Positions 30,158-38,788 of a DNA stretch of 64,000 bases are shown piece by piece. Position 1 is the first letter of the stretch. Every line of letters begins with the position of its first letter. The position numbers and the translations under genes were made by a program. Origin of the DNA: Cobetia sp. cqz5-12 (GTDB lineage Bacteria; Pseudomonadota; Gammaproteobacteria; Pseudomonadales; Halomonadaceae); assembly GCF_016495405.1 (NCBI RefSeq), contig NZ_CP044522.1, positions 2,927,638 to 2,991,637 of the forward strand, read 5' to 3'. The notes beneath the pieces are model-generated. The model was not told the DNA's origin, did not search any database, and saw only the letters and a program-made list of their open reading frames with translations.

Positions 30158-31336
30158 ATGAGTATCGAACAACGCCTGGCCCCCGTTGCACTCCCCGACA
30201 CCCGTCATCGACGCACCGTCGAACATCTGCTGGCAGGTTCCGGCGTCAGGCTCAACGGACCTGACCCCTGGGACATTCGCGTCCGCCATCCGGACCTGTT
30301 CCGGCGGGTGCTGCAGCAAGGCAGCCTGGGACTGGGCGAGGCTTACATGGAAGGCTGGTGGGACTGCGAGCAGATCGACGAGATGATCTGTCGCCTGCTG
30401 CGGCATGGCCTGGGCAGCCGCGCCCACACCACCAGCGAGCGTATCGCCTATCGACTGCAGGCCGGAGTGATCAATCTGCAGAGTCGCCGCCGCGCCGGCG
30501 TGGTCGGCAAGGTGCATTATGACTTCGGCAATGACCTCTTCACGCGCATGCTGGATGACACCCTGTGCTACAGCTGCGGCTACTGGAAAGACCTGCCGAT
30601 CAGCGCGGAGAACCTGGACAAGGCGCAACGGGCCAAGCTGGATCTGGTGTGCCGCAAGCTGGGGCTAACGCCCGGCATGCGCCTGCTGGATATCGGCTGT
30701 GGCTGGGGGAGCCTGGCCGCCTACGCCGCGCGCCATTACGGCGTGGAGGTCGTCGGTATCACCATCTCCGCCGAGCAGGCCGCGCTGGCGCGCGAGCATT
30801 GCGCAGGGCTACCGGTGGAAATCCTGCTCAAGGACTATCGCGACCCTGACTTCAGGCGCACGGTGGGCAGCTTTGATGCCATCGCCTCGATTGGCATGTT
30901 CGAACACGTCGGCCACAAGAACTACGCCACCTATTTTGCCCATGCCGCGCACCTGCTGCGCCCCGGCGGACGCTTCGTGTTGCATACCATCGGCTCCAAC
31001 CAGAGTGATATCTCGGCCGACCCCTGGGTCAATCGCTATATCTTCCCCAATGGCGTACTGCCCAGCGCCAGTCAGCTGGTACGCGCCAGCGAAGCACATC
31101 TGGTGATGGAGGACTGGCACAACTTCGGCGCCGACTATGACCCGACATTGATGGCGTGGCGCGCCAATCTCGACCAGCACTGGCATGAGCTGGCCGATAC
31201 CTACTCACCGCGTGACAAGCGCATGTTCGAATACTATCTCGGTGCCTGCGCGGGCGCCTTCCGCGCCCGCCAGCTGCAGTTGTGGCAGGTGGTATTCACC
31301 CATGGCACCGCAGGGCGCTACGACGCGCCACGTTGA
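30158..31336 (+). CDS. cfa: Cyclopropane-fatty-acyl-phospholipid synthase
   Basis: SAM-dependent enzyme that adds a methylene bridge to unsaturated phospholipid acyl chains, a membrane stress adaptation. 392 residues, usual length. Features: N-terminal lipid-facing domain with GEAYMEGWWDCEQID, then HYDFGNDLF and YSCGYW typical of CFA synthases, SAM motif LLDIGCGWGSLAAYAA, and FEHVGHKNY. The start at 30158 is fixed by AAGGAGG; an ATG 18 codons upstream is not needed. Confidence 0.95.
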   Translation: MSIEQRLAPVALPDTRHRRTVEHLLAGSGVRLNGPDPWDIRVRHPDLFRRVLQQGSLGLGEAYMEGWWDCEQIDEMICRLLRHGLGSRAHTTSERIAYRLQAGVINLQSRRRAGVVGKVHYDFGNDLFTRMLDDTLCYSCGYWKDLPISAENLDKAQRAKLDLVCRKLGLTPGMRLLDIGCGWGSLAAYAARHYGVEVVGITISAEQAALAREHCAGLPVEILLKDYRDPDFRRTVGSFDAIASIGMFEHVGHKNYATYFAHAAHLLRPGGRFVLHTIGSNQSDISADPWVNRYIFPNGVLPSASQLVRASEAHLVMEDWHNFGADYDPTLMAWRANLDQHWHELADTYSPRDKRMFEYYLGACAGAFRARQLQLWQVVFTHGTAGRYDAPR

Positions 31337-31343
31337 TCGGATG

Positions 31344-31865
31344 TCATCCCTGACGACTGCGCTGATATTCGGCCTGGGAGCGCGCGATGCTGGCACTGGC
31401 ATTGTCTTCGAACTGGAGAAGAGCTCGGGCGAAGGCATTGAGCACTTCGTCATCGAAGCCGACGTACAGCTCGGCCCGTACTCGTTCGATGCGCTCCGTC
31501 AACAGGGTCAGGCATTGGCGACCTTGCTCGGTGAACCATAGGCAACGCGCTCGCTTGTCGGTCTCGTGCGGCACGCGTGCGATCAGCTGCTGAGCCTCGA
31601 GCTGGTTGAGGGTGCGCGTCAGCGACGGCATCTCGATGCCCAGCTCACTGGCCAGCATCTGTTGGGTACAGCCCTCGCCGAGCTTTTCCAGATGGACCAT
31701 GACCGTCCAACGCGATTCCGTCATGTCCAGGCTGCGCACCGCGCTGGTAATGGCGGTGCGCCATAGACGATGGACCCGACCGACCTGGCCGCCCAGCGAT
31801 GGCTTGATCTGCTCGTGAAACGGGATTTCCTGAGTCGAATCCGTCCCCGGAGAATGTGCGTTCAT
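31344..31865 (-). CDS. SlyA-like MarR-family regulator
   Basis: 173 residues with a winged HTH: WTVMVHLEKLGEGCTQQMLA, then LGIEMPSLTRTLNQLE as recognition region, wing with RVPHETDKRARCLWFTEQG. Closest in pattern to SlyA. The start at 31865 (MNAHSPGTDS) is chosen over a longer frame that crosses the presumed promoter. A perfect SlyA-type palindrome lies 126 bases upstream, suggesting autoregulation. It ends 7 bases from cfa, convergently. Confidence 0.88.
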   Translation of the reverse strand: MNAHSPGTDSTQEIPFHEQIKPSLGGQVGRVHRLWRTAITSAVRSLDMTESRWTVMVHLEKLGEGCTQQMLASELGIEMPSLTRTLNQLEAQQLIARVPHETDKRARCLWFTEQGRQCLTLLTERIERVRAELYVGFDDEVLNAFARALLQFEDNASASIARSQAEYQRSRQG

Positions 31866-31991
31866 ATAGCGTCTCTCGACATGAAAGCTCCCATGACACT
31901 CCCCCTCATCAGTACTGAGCGAGAGACCCACGAGAGCCTTGATTGGTACGGTGTCAGGGCGGCGCTTGCCGCCGATATCAGACGCCACCTA

Positions 31992-32007
31992 TGTTAGCTT
32001 GCTAACA
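31992..32007. promoter_or_regulatory. SlyA-type operator palindrome
   Basis: TGTTAGCTTGCTAACA, 7-bp arms; read on the minus strand it contains TTAGCAAGCTAA, the published SlyA consensus. It sits upstream of the MarR/SlyA-like gene, next to AT-rich sequence suited to a promoter. A second half-site (TTAGCGAGC) lies near 32029. Confidence 0.65.
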
Positions 32008-32091
32008 ATATAAGAATCATACCCTTTATTAGCGAGCAAAACAATTCACCAGTTACGATATCCAGACACGCATTCAAGCGCCTCTCCGATC

Positions 32092-32207
32092 CTGTCTTCT
32101 TGCCTGTCTTTTACCCTTCCTTCTCTTTCTCCTTCTCTTTCACCTATTTCCTGCTTTGCTGCTTTCCTCTCGCCCTGTTGTCTGTTCTCTCCCACCATCA
32201 CCTGCAC
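32092..32207. other. Pyrimidine-rich tract 3' of tyrR
   Basis: About 115 bases almost without purines on the plus strand (runs such as CTTTCTCCTTCTCTTTC). It lies just beyond the tyrR stop, so the tyrR transcript would end in a purine-rich tail. No hairpin terminator was seen here. Confidence 0.6.
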
Positions 32208-32213
32208 CGCGGG

Positions 32214-33767
32214 TCATTCCTGTGCGATGCCGTGACGCTTGAGCTTGTTGGCGATGGTGGTATGCGAGACCCCCAGGCGCTTGGCCAGCAATCGACTGGA
32301 CGGATACTCGGGGTAGAGATGCGCCAGGATGCGCCGTTCGACCTCGTCATGGATATCACCCAAGCTGCCGGTGAGGTCGATATTGTCGAGACCCTCATCA
32401 CGCGCCTCGCCGGTCAGACGCAGATGCTGCGCCTCGATCACCTCGCCATCGCACAGCGAGACGGCCTGGAACAGCACGTTCTCCAGCTGACGCACGTTGC
32501 CCGGCCAGTGATAGCCCTGTAGACGCGCCATGGCCTCGGGCGAGATATCCCGTACGCGAGCGCCGATCTGGCGCACTGCCCGCTCGAGAAAATGCCGTGC
32601 CAGCTCCTCGAGTCCATCCAGACACTCCCTGAGTGGCGGAATCTGCACGCACAGCACATTGAGGCGATGGAAGAGGTCATGGCGGAAGCGCCCTTCGCTG
32701 CACAGTGCCGGCAGGTCCTGTTGGGTAGCGCAGATCACGCGCACATCGAGGAAGGTCTCCTCATCGCTGCCGACACGGCGGAAACCGCCGTCCTGCAAAA
32801 AGCGCAGCAGCTTGACCTGCATGCGCGGACTCATCTCGCCGACCTCATCGAGGAAGATGGTGCCGCCACTGGTCAGCTCCAGCAGGCCCAGCTTGCCCTC
32901 CGGCCGCGCGCCCTCGAAGGCGCCCGGGGCATAACCGAACAACTCCGTCTCGGCCATCGACTCTGGCAGCCCCGCGCAATTGAGCGCCATGAAGGGGGCC
33001 TGGCCGCGGGGGCTGGCCAGGTGACAGGCCCGCGCCAGCAGCTCCTTGCCGGTGCCGGTCTCGCCTTCGATCAGGAGCGGCGCATCCAGCGGCGCCATGC
33101 GGCGAGCCTCCTTGACCACCGCCGACAGCTGACGGCTCGCCTGGAAGATGGCCTCGAAACCGCGCACCTCGGTGCGCTGGATCTGGTAGATACGCGAGCC
33201 AAGACGGTCTGCACGATGCAGGGTGACCACGGCGCCCGCCAGCGAGGCGACATCCTCGTTCTCGGTGTGCAGTGGCGCGATATCGGCGAGGAAGGTCTCT
33301 TCTCCCACCCGCAGGCGCAGGCCATTGACGCGGGCATTGTTGCGCCGGATCAGCTCCGGCAGATCGACATCCTGGACATGACGCGTCAGCGCCAGTCCCG
33401 GCACCTCATCGATACGCACTCCGAGCAACTTGCCCGCCGCGCGATTGGCCGCCACCACGCGCCCATCCATGTCGATGGACATCACCGGGTCTGACAGCGA
33501 TGACAGCAGTGCATTGAGCTCCAGATGGCGTCGCTCGGTGGGCATCAGGCTGACGCGACTGACCTTGAAGACCCCGGGAATCTCCTCGAGGGTCGGCTTC
33601 AGGGTCGAGAGCTGCATGCGCAGCATGTTGGGCACATGCAGATAGATGGAGTTGTTGGCCTCCCCGCCGACCTCCCCGCGCAGCACGTTGAGGCCGTAAT
33701 CGGCAAAGGGAGCCAGGATGTCGCGCAGAATCCCGATTCGATTCTGGCAGGTCAGTTTGAGGCGCAT
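32214..33767 (-). CDS. tyrR: TyrR/PhhR-type aromatic amino acid regulator
   Basis: 517 residues in the TyrR order: N-terminal ACT domain (MRLKLTCQNRIGILRDILAP, about 1-75), PAS domain (about 80-190), AAA+ domain with Walker A EGETGTGKELLARACH and Walker B GGTIFLDEVGEM, and C-terminal HTH (LAKRLGVSHTTIANKLKRHG). The loop that in sigma-54 activators reads GAFTGA is GAFEGA, so sigma-54 activation is uncertain; TyrR itself acts with sigma-70. It is divergent from phhABC, as PhhR is in Pseudomonas. The start at 33767 opens the ACT domain; the 29-codon Asn-rich extension is probably untranslated. Confidence 0.93.
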   Translation of the reverse strand: MRLKLTCQNRIGILRDILAPFADYGLNVLRGEVGGEANNSIYLHVPNMLRMQLSTLKPTLEEIPGVFKVSRVSLMPTERRHLELNALLSSLSDPVMSIDMDGRVVAANRAAGKLLGVRIDEVPGLALTRHVQDVDLPELIRRNNARVNGLRLRVGEETFLADIAPLHTENEDVASLAGAVVTLHRADRLGSRIYQIQRTEVRGFEAIFQASRQLSAVVKEARRMAPLDAPLLIEGETGTGKELLARACHLASPRGQAPFMALNCAGLPESMAETELFGYAPGAFEGARPEGKLGLLELTSGGTIFLDEVGEMSPRMQVKLLRFLQDGGFRRVGSDEETFLDVRVICATQQDLPALCSEGRFRHDLFHRLNVLCVQIPPLRECLDGLEELARHFLERAVRQIGARVRDISPEAMARLQGYHWPGNVRQLENVLFQAVSLCDGEVIEAQHLRLTGEARDEGLDNIDLTGSLGDIHDEVERRILAHLYPEYPSSRLLAKRLGVSHTTIANKLKRHGIAQE

Positions 33768-33919
33768 GGCGTTCTCGGCATTGTCGTTGGAATTCTTGTT
33801 GGCATTGTCACTGGAATTGTTGTCGAAATGGTGTCGCCGGCCTGGCGTCGCCACTCGAGTGACGGAGGGCTTGGCGACGGACAGCTGAATGACGTTAACG
33901 TAAGCGTTATCAAAAACGT

Positions 33920-33937
33920 CGTAAAGTATTCCTTACA
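33920..33937. promoter_or_regulatory. TyrR-box-like site 1 in the tyrR/phhA intergenic region
   Basis: CGTAAA-N6-CTTACA, 10 of 12 matches to the TyrR/PhhR consensus TGTAAA-N6-TTTACA. It lies 153 bases from tyrR and about 255 bases from phhA, so it may serve tyrR control or act at a distance. Confidence 0.6.
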
Positions 33938-34003
33938 AAAGACAGTAATGCAGAGGTGCATGAACGCCCGAATGGCACAGGGTGCGCCCGATTACCGCTC
34001 CAG

Positions 34004-34021
34004 TGTCACAATTATGTGACA
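34004..34021. promoter_or_regulatory. TyrR-box-like site 2 upstream of phhA
   Basis: TGTCAC-N6-GTGACA, a perfect palindrome keeping the essential TGT and ACA ends with the same N6 geometry, 170 bases upstream of phhA. It could also be a site for another dimeric regulator. Confidence 0.45.
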
Positions 34022-34191
34022 AGACACGCACCAACGCAGCGTTATCTGCTATGCGAAGCCACGCCTGACCACTGGTCAACGCCACCCGACAGGGCCTAGC
34101 GTTGTCATCGACATGCAAGGACTGGCATGTACGCCATAATGACAACACGGCAGCCTGCTCGGCAGCGCCGCCATCTGGTTGGGGAGGTTGC

Positions 34192-35067
34192 ATGAACGCA
34201 CCGCAGGGTCGTCATTGGCCACAGACATCCCAGGAAGCTCAGCCCGGCTCACAAGCCAAGGGTACCCGCTACGTTGCCCATGAGCCGGATGCCCGAGGCC
34301 GGATCCATTACAGCGATCAGGAGAACGCCACCTGGCAGACCTTAATGTCGCGCCAGATGGCACTGGTCGAGGGGCGTGTTTGTCGCGAGTATCTACAAGG
34401 GCTCGAGCGCCTTGCCCTGCCAGAGGACCGTATCCCCCAGCTTGGCGAGATCGATCGGGTCCTGGAGGCCGCCACCGGTTGGCGAACCGCTCGCGTGCCG
34501 GCCTTGATCCCCTTTACGCGCTTCTTCGAGCTGCTCGCCGAGCGGCGCTTCCCGGTCGCCACCTTCATCCGCTCCCCGGAAGAACTCGACTATCTGCAGG
34601 AACCGGACATCTTCCACGAGATCTTCGGTCACTGCCCGATGCTCACTCACCCCGCCTTCGCCGAGTTCACCGCCACCTACGGACGCCTCGGTCTCGCCGC
34701 CAGCAAGGAAGAGCGCGTCTATCTGGCCCGCCTCTACTGGATGACGGTGGAATTCGGCATGCTGCGCGAGACTCAACCCGATGGCAGTCGCGCCCTGCGC
34801 CTCTACGGCGGCGGCATCATCTCCTCGCCGCGCGAGACCCGCTATGCCCTGGGCGAGCTTGCAGACAGTCTCGAACATCCCGCGCATCTGCCCTTCGATG
34901 CCGTCGAGGCACTGCGCACCCCGTATCGCATCGACATCCTGCAGCCGCTCTACTATGTCCTTGAGTCACTGGACGATCTGCATGAACTCGCCAGCCGCGA
35001 CATCATGGCGCTGGTGCACGAGGCGATGGCACTCGGCCTCAAGACGCCGCGCTTCGCGCCACGCTGA
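34192..35067 (+). CDS. phhA: Phenylalanine 4-monooxygenase
   Basis: Iron- and tetrahydropterin-dependent hydroxylase converting phenylalanine to tyrosine. 291 residues, the bacterial monodomain form without an N-terminal ACT domain. [15 protein letters not shown] carries the two Fe-binding His; WMTVEFGML the Fe-binding Glu. The ATG at 34192 follows GGGGAGG, which rules out the 30-codon upstream extension. First gene of phhABC, divergent from the TyrR/PhhR-type regulator. Confidence 0.97.
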   Translation: MNAPQGRHWPQTSQEAQPGSQAKGTRYVAHEPDARGRIHYSDQENATWQTLMSRQMALVEGRVCREYLQGLERLALPEDRIPQLGEIDRVLEAATGWRTARVPALIPFTRFFELLAERRFPVATFIRSPEELDYLQEPDIFHEIFGHCPMLTHPAFAEFTATYGRLGLAASKEERVYLARLYWMTVEFGMLRETQPDGSRALRLYGGGIISSPRETRYALGELADSLEHPAHLPFDAVEALRTPYRIDILQPLYYVLESLDDLHELASRDIMALVHEAMALGLKTPRFAPR

Positions 35068-35134
35068 TCGCACCGGCGGCCTTGCGCTCCTTATCACGCG
35101 TCCCACCCTCTTTCCTCAAGCCGGAGATAGTGAC

Positions 35135-35473
35135 ATGACAGAACTCGCCAGACAGTCCTGTGAAGCCTGCAGCTTCGATGCGCCCAAGGTCAGCGATAGC
35201 GACATCGAGACGCTCAAGACCGCGATTCCCGAGTGGCAGTTGCTCAATCGCGATGGCATCATGCAACTGGAACGGTGCTTCACGTTCCGCAACTTCAAGC
35301 AGGCACTGGCATTCACCAATCGCGTAGGCGAGATTGCCGAGGAAGTCGGGCACCACCCGGCACTTCTCACCGAGTGGGGCAAGGTCACCGTGACCTGGTG
35401 GTCCCACGAGATGAAGGGTCTGCACAAGAACGATTTCATCATGGCCGCCAGAACCGACGAGGTAGCGAAATAA
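35135..35473 (+). CDS. phhB: 4a-hydroxytetrahydrobiopterin dehydratase
   Basis: Pterin-4a-carbinolamine dehydratase, 112 residues, recycling the pterin cofactor oxidised by Phh[20 protein letters not shown] and [18 protein letters not shown] carry the family His motif. GGAG precedes the ATG. It lies 67 bases after phhA and ends one base before phhC. Confidence 0.96.
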   Translation: MTELARQSCEACSFDAPKVSDSDIETLKTAIPEWQLLNRDGIMQLERCFTFRNFKQALAFTNRVGEIAEEVGHHPALLTEWGKVTVTWWSHEMKGLHKNDFIMAARTDEVAK

Positions 35474-35474
35474 G

Positions 35475-36668
35475 ATGTTCGAGCAGATTGCGCGTGTACC
35501 CGGGGATGCCATCCTCGGCCTGATCGAAGCCTTCAACAAGGACACCAACCCGCAGAAGGTCGACCTCGGCGTGGGCGTCTATCGCGATGCCAACGGCAAT
35601 ACGCCGGTCATGCGTGCGGTCAAGCAAGCCGAGAGCCGCTTGGTCGAGAATGAAGTCACCAAGACCTACATCGGCTCCCACGGTGACCCGCGCTTCGGCA
35701 AGGTCGTGCTGCCGATGGTGCTGGGTGCCGAGTCGCCGGTACTGGCCGCCAATCGCGCCAGCGCCACCCAGGCGCCCGGTGGCACCGGTGCCCTGCGTCT
35801 GGCGGCGGACTTCATCGCCAGCAACCTCAAGGGCCGTGATATCTGGCTGTCCACCCCGACCTGGCCGAACCACCTGGGCATCTTCGACGCCGCCGGCATC
35901 ACGCGTCATAACTACCCGTATGTCGACGAGAACAACCGCCTCGACTTCGACGGCATGCTGGCGACGCTCAAGACGATTCCGGAAGGTGACGTGGTACTGC
36001 TGCACGCCTGCTGCCACAATCCGACCGGTTTCGATCTGAGCCGCGAGCAGTGGGACCAGGTACTGGAAGTCGTTCAGGCACGCAAGCTGCTGCCGCTGAT
36101 CGACTTCGCCTATCAGGGCTTCGGTGACGGTCTGGAAGAAGACGCCTACGGCGTGCGCCTGCTGGCCGAGAATGTCGATGAAGCCATCATCACCAGCTCC
36201 TGCTCCAAGAACTTCGGCATCTACTGCGAGCGCACCGGCTGCCTGATCCTGATCGCCAAGGACGAGGAGAGCATGCTGGACGTGCGCACCCAGGCCGCGA
36301 TCACCGCGCGCGAGAACTACTCCAACCCGCCGGCCCATGGCGGTGCAGTGGTCATCGACATCCTCGAGGACGACACCCTGCGCGGCGAGTGGCAAAGCGA
36401 GCTGACCGAGATGCGTGAGCGCATCAACGGCCTGCGTCGTGATTTCGTCGAGGCGCTCAAGCCGTATGGTCTGGATGAGCAGTTCGCCTTCATCGCCGAA
36501 CAGCGTGGCATGTTCTCCTACACTGGCCTTTCGCCGGAACAGGTCGATCGCCTACGTGACGAGTTCGGCATCTACATGGTGCGCTCCGGCCGTGCCAACG
36601 TGGCAGGCTTCTCCACCGAGAACCTGCCCTATGTGGCCAAGGCCATCGCGACCGTCGTCAAGGGCTAA
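35475..36668 (+). CDS. phhC: Aromatic amino acid aminotransferase
   Basis: PLP-dependent class I aminotransferase (397 residues, fold type I) converting tyrosine or phenylalanine to the 2-oxo acid. PQKVDLGVGVYRDANGNTPV and CCHNPTGFDL are aspartate/aromatic aminotransferase signatures; SSCSKNFGIYCERTG holds the PLP lysine. GAGGT precedes the ATG, which is one base beyond the phhB stop. Operon position supports the aromatic role over plain AspC, though such enzymes often accept aspartate too. Confidence 0.93.
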   Translation: MFEQIARVPGDAILGLIEAFNKDTNPQKVDLGVGVYRDANGNTPVMRAVKQAESRLVENEVTKTYIGSHGDPRFGKVVLPMVLGAESPVLAANRASATQAPGGTGALRLAADFIASNLKGRDIWLSTPTWPNHLGIFDAAGITRHNYPYVDENNRLDFDGMLATLKTIPEGDVVLLHACCHNPTGFDLSREQWDQVLEVVQARKLLPLIDFAYQGFGDGLEEDAYGVRLLAENVDEAIITSSCSKNFGIYCERTGCLILIAKDEESMLDVRTQAAITARENYSNPPAHGGAVVIDILEDDTLRGEWQSELTEMRERINGLRRDFVEALKPYGLDEQFAFIAEQRGMFSYTGLSPEQVDRLRDEFGIYMVRSGRANVAGFSTENLPYVAKAIATVVKG

Positions 36669-36695
36669 GCCCGAGCGAGCGCTGTCGTGAAAGAC

Positions 36696-36729
36696 AAGAA
36701 AAACCCCGCCAATTGGCGGGGTTTTTCTT
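36696..36729. terminator. Bidirectional terminator, phhC / LysR regulator
   Basis: Perfect 17-bp palindrome with A-rich left and T-rich right ends (AAGAAAAACCCCGCCAA and its complement), between convergent genes. A textbook two-way terminator. Confidence 0.95.
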
Positions 36730-36814
36730 GAATGGTCGGTTGTCTGACCTGTTCTCTGATCTGCTCTCCAGTCTGAGGCAAGGCTTCAGCCAGTTACCTG
36801 CGCCATCATGCCGA

Positions 36815-38041
36815 TCAGCCTTCCTCGTCCGCCTGCGGCAGACGGGCAAGACTCGCCGCCACCTCCTCCTCGAGCAGGCTGACCAGCAGGGCCTGCACCG
36901 CGTACAGCGACTCTCCTTCCTCGGCCGTCGACATCTTCCACTTGAGCTCCAGATAGCGCTCGCTGCGCATCGAGAGCGGCAGGCCGATCAGGTCGCCTCT
37001 GGCGTCCTCGAGCACCTGCAGCGCCGACAGCGCATCAATGATGGTGGCGGCACTGCCCGAGCGCGCCAGACGCCCGGCACTGGCCGACGTGGCAACTTCC
37101 AGCAGACTCGTCGGCGTCACGCGCTCACGCTTCAGCAGCCCCCGAATCAAGCGTCCCTGACTGCTGGTTTCGGGCAGGTCCACGAAGGGCCGCTCATTGA
37201 GGCGCGCAAGGGTCAGCGGCTTGTCCAGCAGCGGCCAGCGCGAGGGCCACAGCAGCATCAAGGGCAGCTTCAGCGCGGGCGGTACCTCGGCTTGCACCTC
37301 GTCACTGGCCTCTTCACTTGTCCCTTTTCGGGAAGCGGCCCCGTCGACATTGTGCGCATCCTCCTCGACGTCAAACGGCAGCTCCGGCGTATCCCCCAGC
37401 TCGGGCATGGCAGACTTGGCGGCAGACCTTGCCTCGTCGTCATCGCCTTCGATGAGTGTCGTCTCCTCGCGCGCACGCTGTCGCAGGCTGGCCTTGAGCT
37501 CGCGGGCGCGTGCCGCCGCTGTCTTGGCACGCTTGCCGCCCTGTGGCTCCGGCGGTGCTTCCAGGCTCACCGCCATCGCGACCCGGCCCTCGCGGATGGC
37601 GAGATCATGCTGTGACACCTCGAGCACTTCCAGACTCGGCAGCCACTCACTCAAGGCTTCACTGGCCGCGATGCGCGTCAGCCAACCGGCACTGAAGGCC
37701 TCCAGACCCGGTGTGACCGCCAGCACGAGACGCGGGCGCTTGCCGCTGCCCGGCCCGAAGGCCAGTCGCCTGAGCTCGGATTGGGCACTGAACATCCGGG
37801 CGAGTGAGGGCGTCAGACGCTCGGCTTCCGGGGTCGGCACCAACTTGCCGCCCTCGCGCAGAAACAACGAATAGCCCAGTGTCTGCTCTAGTTGTGCCAA
37901 GCCCCGTGAGACTACCGGCACACTGATGCCCAGTTGCGCGGCACCGCCTTTCATCGAGCCACACTCGATTACCGCCCACAGCATTTCCAGCTGACGCAGC
38001 CGTATGCCGGGTTCACGGGTGCCTGTATCTGACTGCGCCAT
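36815..38041 (-). CDS. LysR-type regulator with a ~95-residue disordered insert
   Basis: 408 residues. The N-terminal HTH is LysR-like (LRQLEMLWAVIECGSMKGGA, LGISVPVVSRGLAQLEQTLG). The effector domain is split after about residue 160 by a highly charged, low-complexity stretch (about 162-255, rich in Glu, Asp, Ala, Lys), after which LysR-like sequence resumes (LKLPLMLLWPSRWPLL). Normal LysR proteins have ~300 residues. The reading frame is intact and AAGGAG precedes the ATG at 38041, so this is not a frameshift artefact. Targets unknown; ridA-dadA lie upstream on the same strand behind a terminator. Confidence 0.8.
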   Translation of the reverse strand: MAQSDTGTREPGIRLRQLEMLWAVIECGSMKGGAAQLGISVPVVSRGLAQLEQTLGYSLFLREGGKLVPTPEAERLTPSLARMFSAQSELRRLAFGPGSGKRPRLVLAVTPGLEAFSAGWLTRIAASEALSEWLPSLEVLEVSQHDLAIREGRVAMAVSLEAPPEPQGGKRAKTAAARARELKASLRQRAREETTLIEGDDDEARSAAKSAMPELGDTPELPFDVEEDAHNVDGAASRKGTSEEASDEVQAEVPPALKLPLMLLWPSRWPLLDKPLTLARLNERPFVDLPETSSQGRLIRGLLKRERVTPTSLLEVATSASAGRLARSGSAATIIDALSALQVLEDARGDLIGLPLSMRSERYLELKWKMSTAEEGESLYAVQALLVSLLEEEVAASLARLPQADEEG

Positions 38042-38180
38042 GGTGTTGCTCCTTGAAGGGTTCGCCCGCGATGCTCCGAGAGTCAGCGCTGGACGCCGGC
38101 TCATTTAGCCTTACGCTAATCATGCTGGCGCCAAATGTCACGCTCAAGCTGCCTACAGGACGTCACGACCCCTGAAACGA

Positions 38181-38214
38181 CACTCCCCCCGCTGATGAAT
38201 CAGCGAGGGGAGTG
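38181..38214 (-). terminator. Terminator of ridA
   Basis: Sixteen-pair stem with one mismatch (CACTCCCC...GGGGAGTG plus GCTGAT/ATCAGC, 2-base centre), 58 bases after the ridA stop. Confidence 0.75.
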
Positions 38215-38271
38215 AGAAACGAAACATCGATTCGCGCCAATCGTTCGTTCAGACCAACCAAGGACAAGCGA

Positions 38272-38655
38272 TCAGGAGAGTGCCAGTACGCCTTCTGCTT
38301 CAAACAGCACGCCCTTGGGCAGCTCCTTGACGCCGACGGCCGCACGCGCCGGATACGGCTGGCTGAAGTACTGCTCCATCAGGGTGTTGACCACGGCGAA
38401 GTTGCTGAGATCGGTCAGGAACAGATTGACCTTGACCAGCTGATCCAGGCTGCCACCGGAAGCTTCACACACCGCCTTGAGATTGCGGAACACCTGGTCT
38501 GCCTGGGCTTCAAAACCGCCTTCCACCACTTCCATGGTCGCCGGGTCCAGCGGGATCTGGCCGGACAGGAACACCAGATTACCCGTGCGCACCGCTTGGG
38601 AATACGGGCCGATGGCAGCCGGTGCGGACTCGGTAGAGATAATCTGCTTGGTCAT
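38272..38655 (-). CDS. ridA: RidA-family 2-iminobutanoate/2-iminopropanoate deaminase
   Basis: Small trimeric enzyme (127 residues) that hydrolyses reactive imines/enamines released by PLP and flavin enzymes. [26 protein letters not shown] and a C-terminal [15 protein letters not shown] (with the conserved Arg) are signatures. AAGGAA precedes the ATG at 38655. It follows dadA by 133 bases on the same strand; iminopyruvate formed by DadA is a natural RidA substrate. Confidence 0.94.
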   Translation of the reverse strand: MTKQIISTESAPAAIGPYSQAVRTGNLVFLSGQIPLDPATMEVVEGGFEAQADQVFRNLKAVCEASGGSLDQLVKVNLFLTDLSNFAVVNTLMEQYFSQPYPARAAVGVKELPKGVLFEAEGVLALS

Positions 38656-38788
38656 GCGCAATTCCTTGTTCAATCAGTTGACGGAGAGACACTCGAAAAA
38701 GACGACTTCACTGCATTACGCGCTACCTGGCAGCCCCCTGGCGCAACCACTGAACCAGAAACTGTCACGGACAACACTGCGCCGAGCA

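Noticed and set aside
34020..34190. Sigma-54 promoter for phhA
   Set aside because: No GG-N10-GC element of acceptable quality; CTGGCATGTACGCCATAATG lacks the TTGC half.
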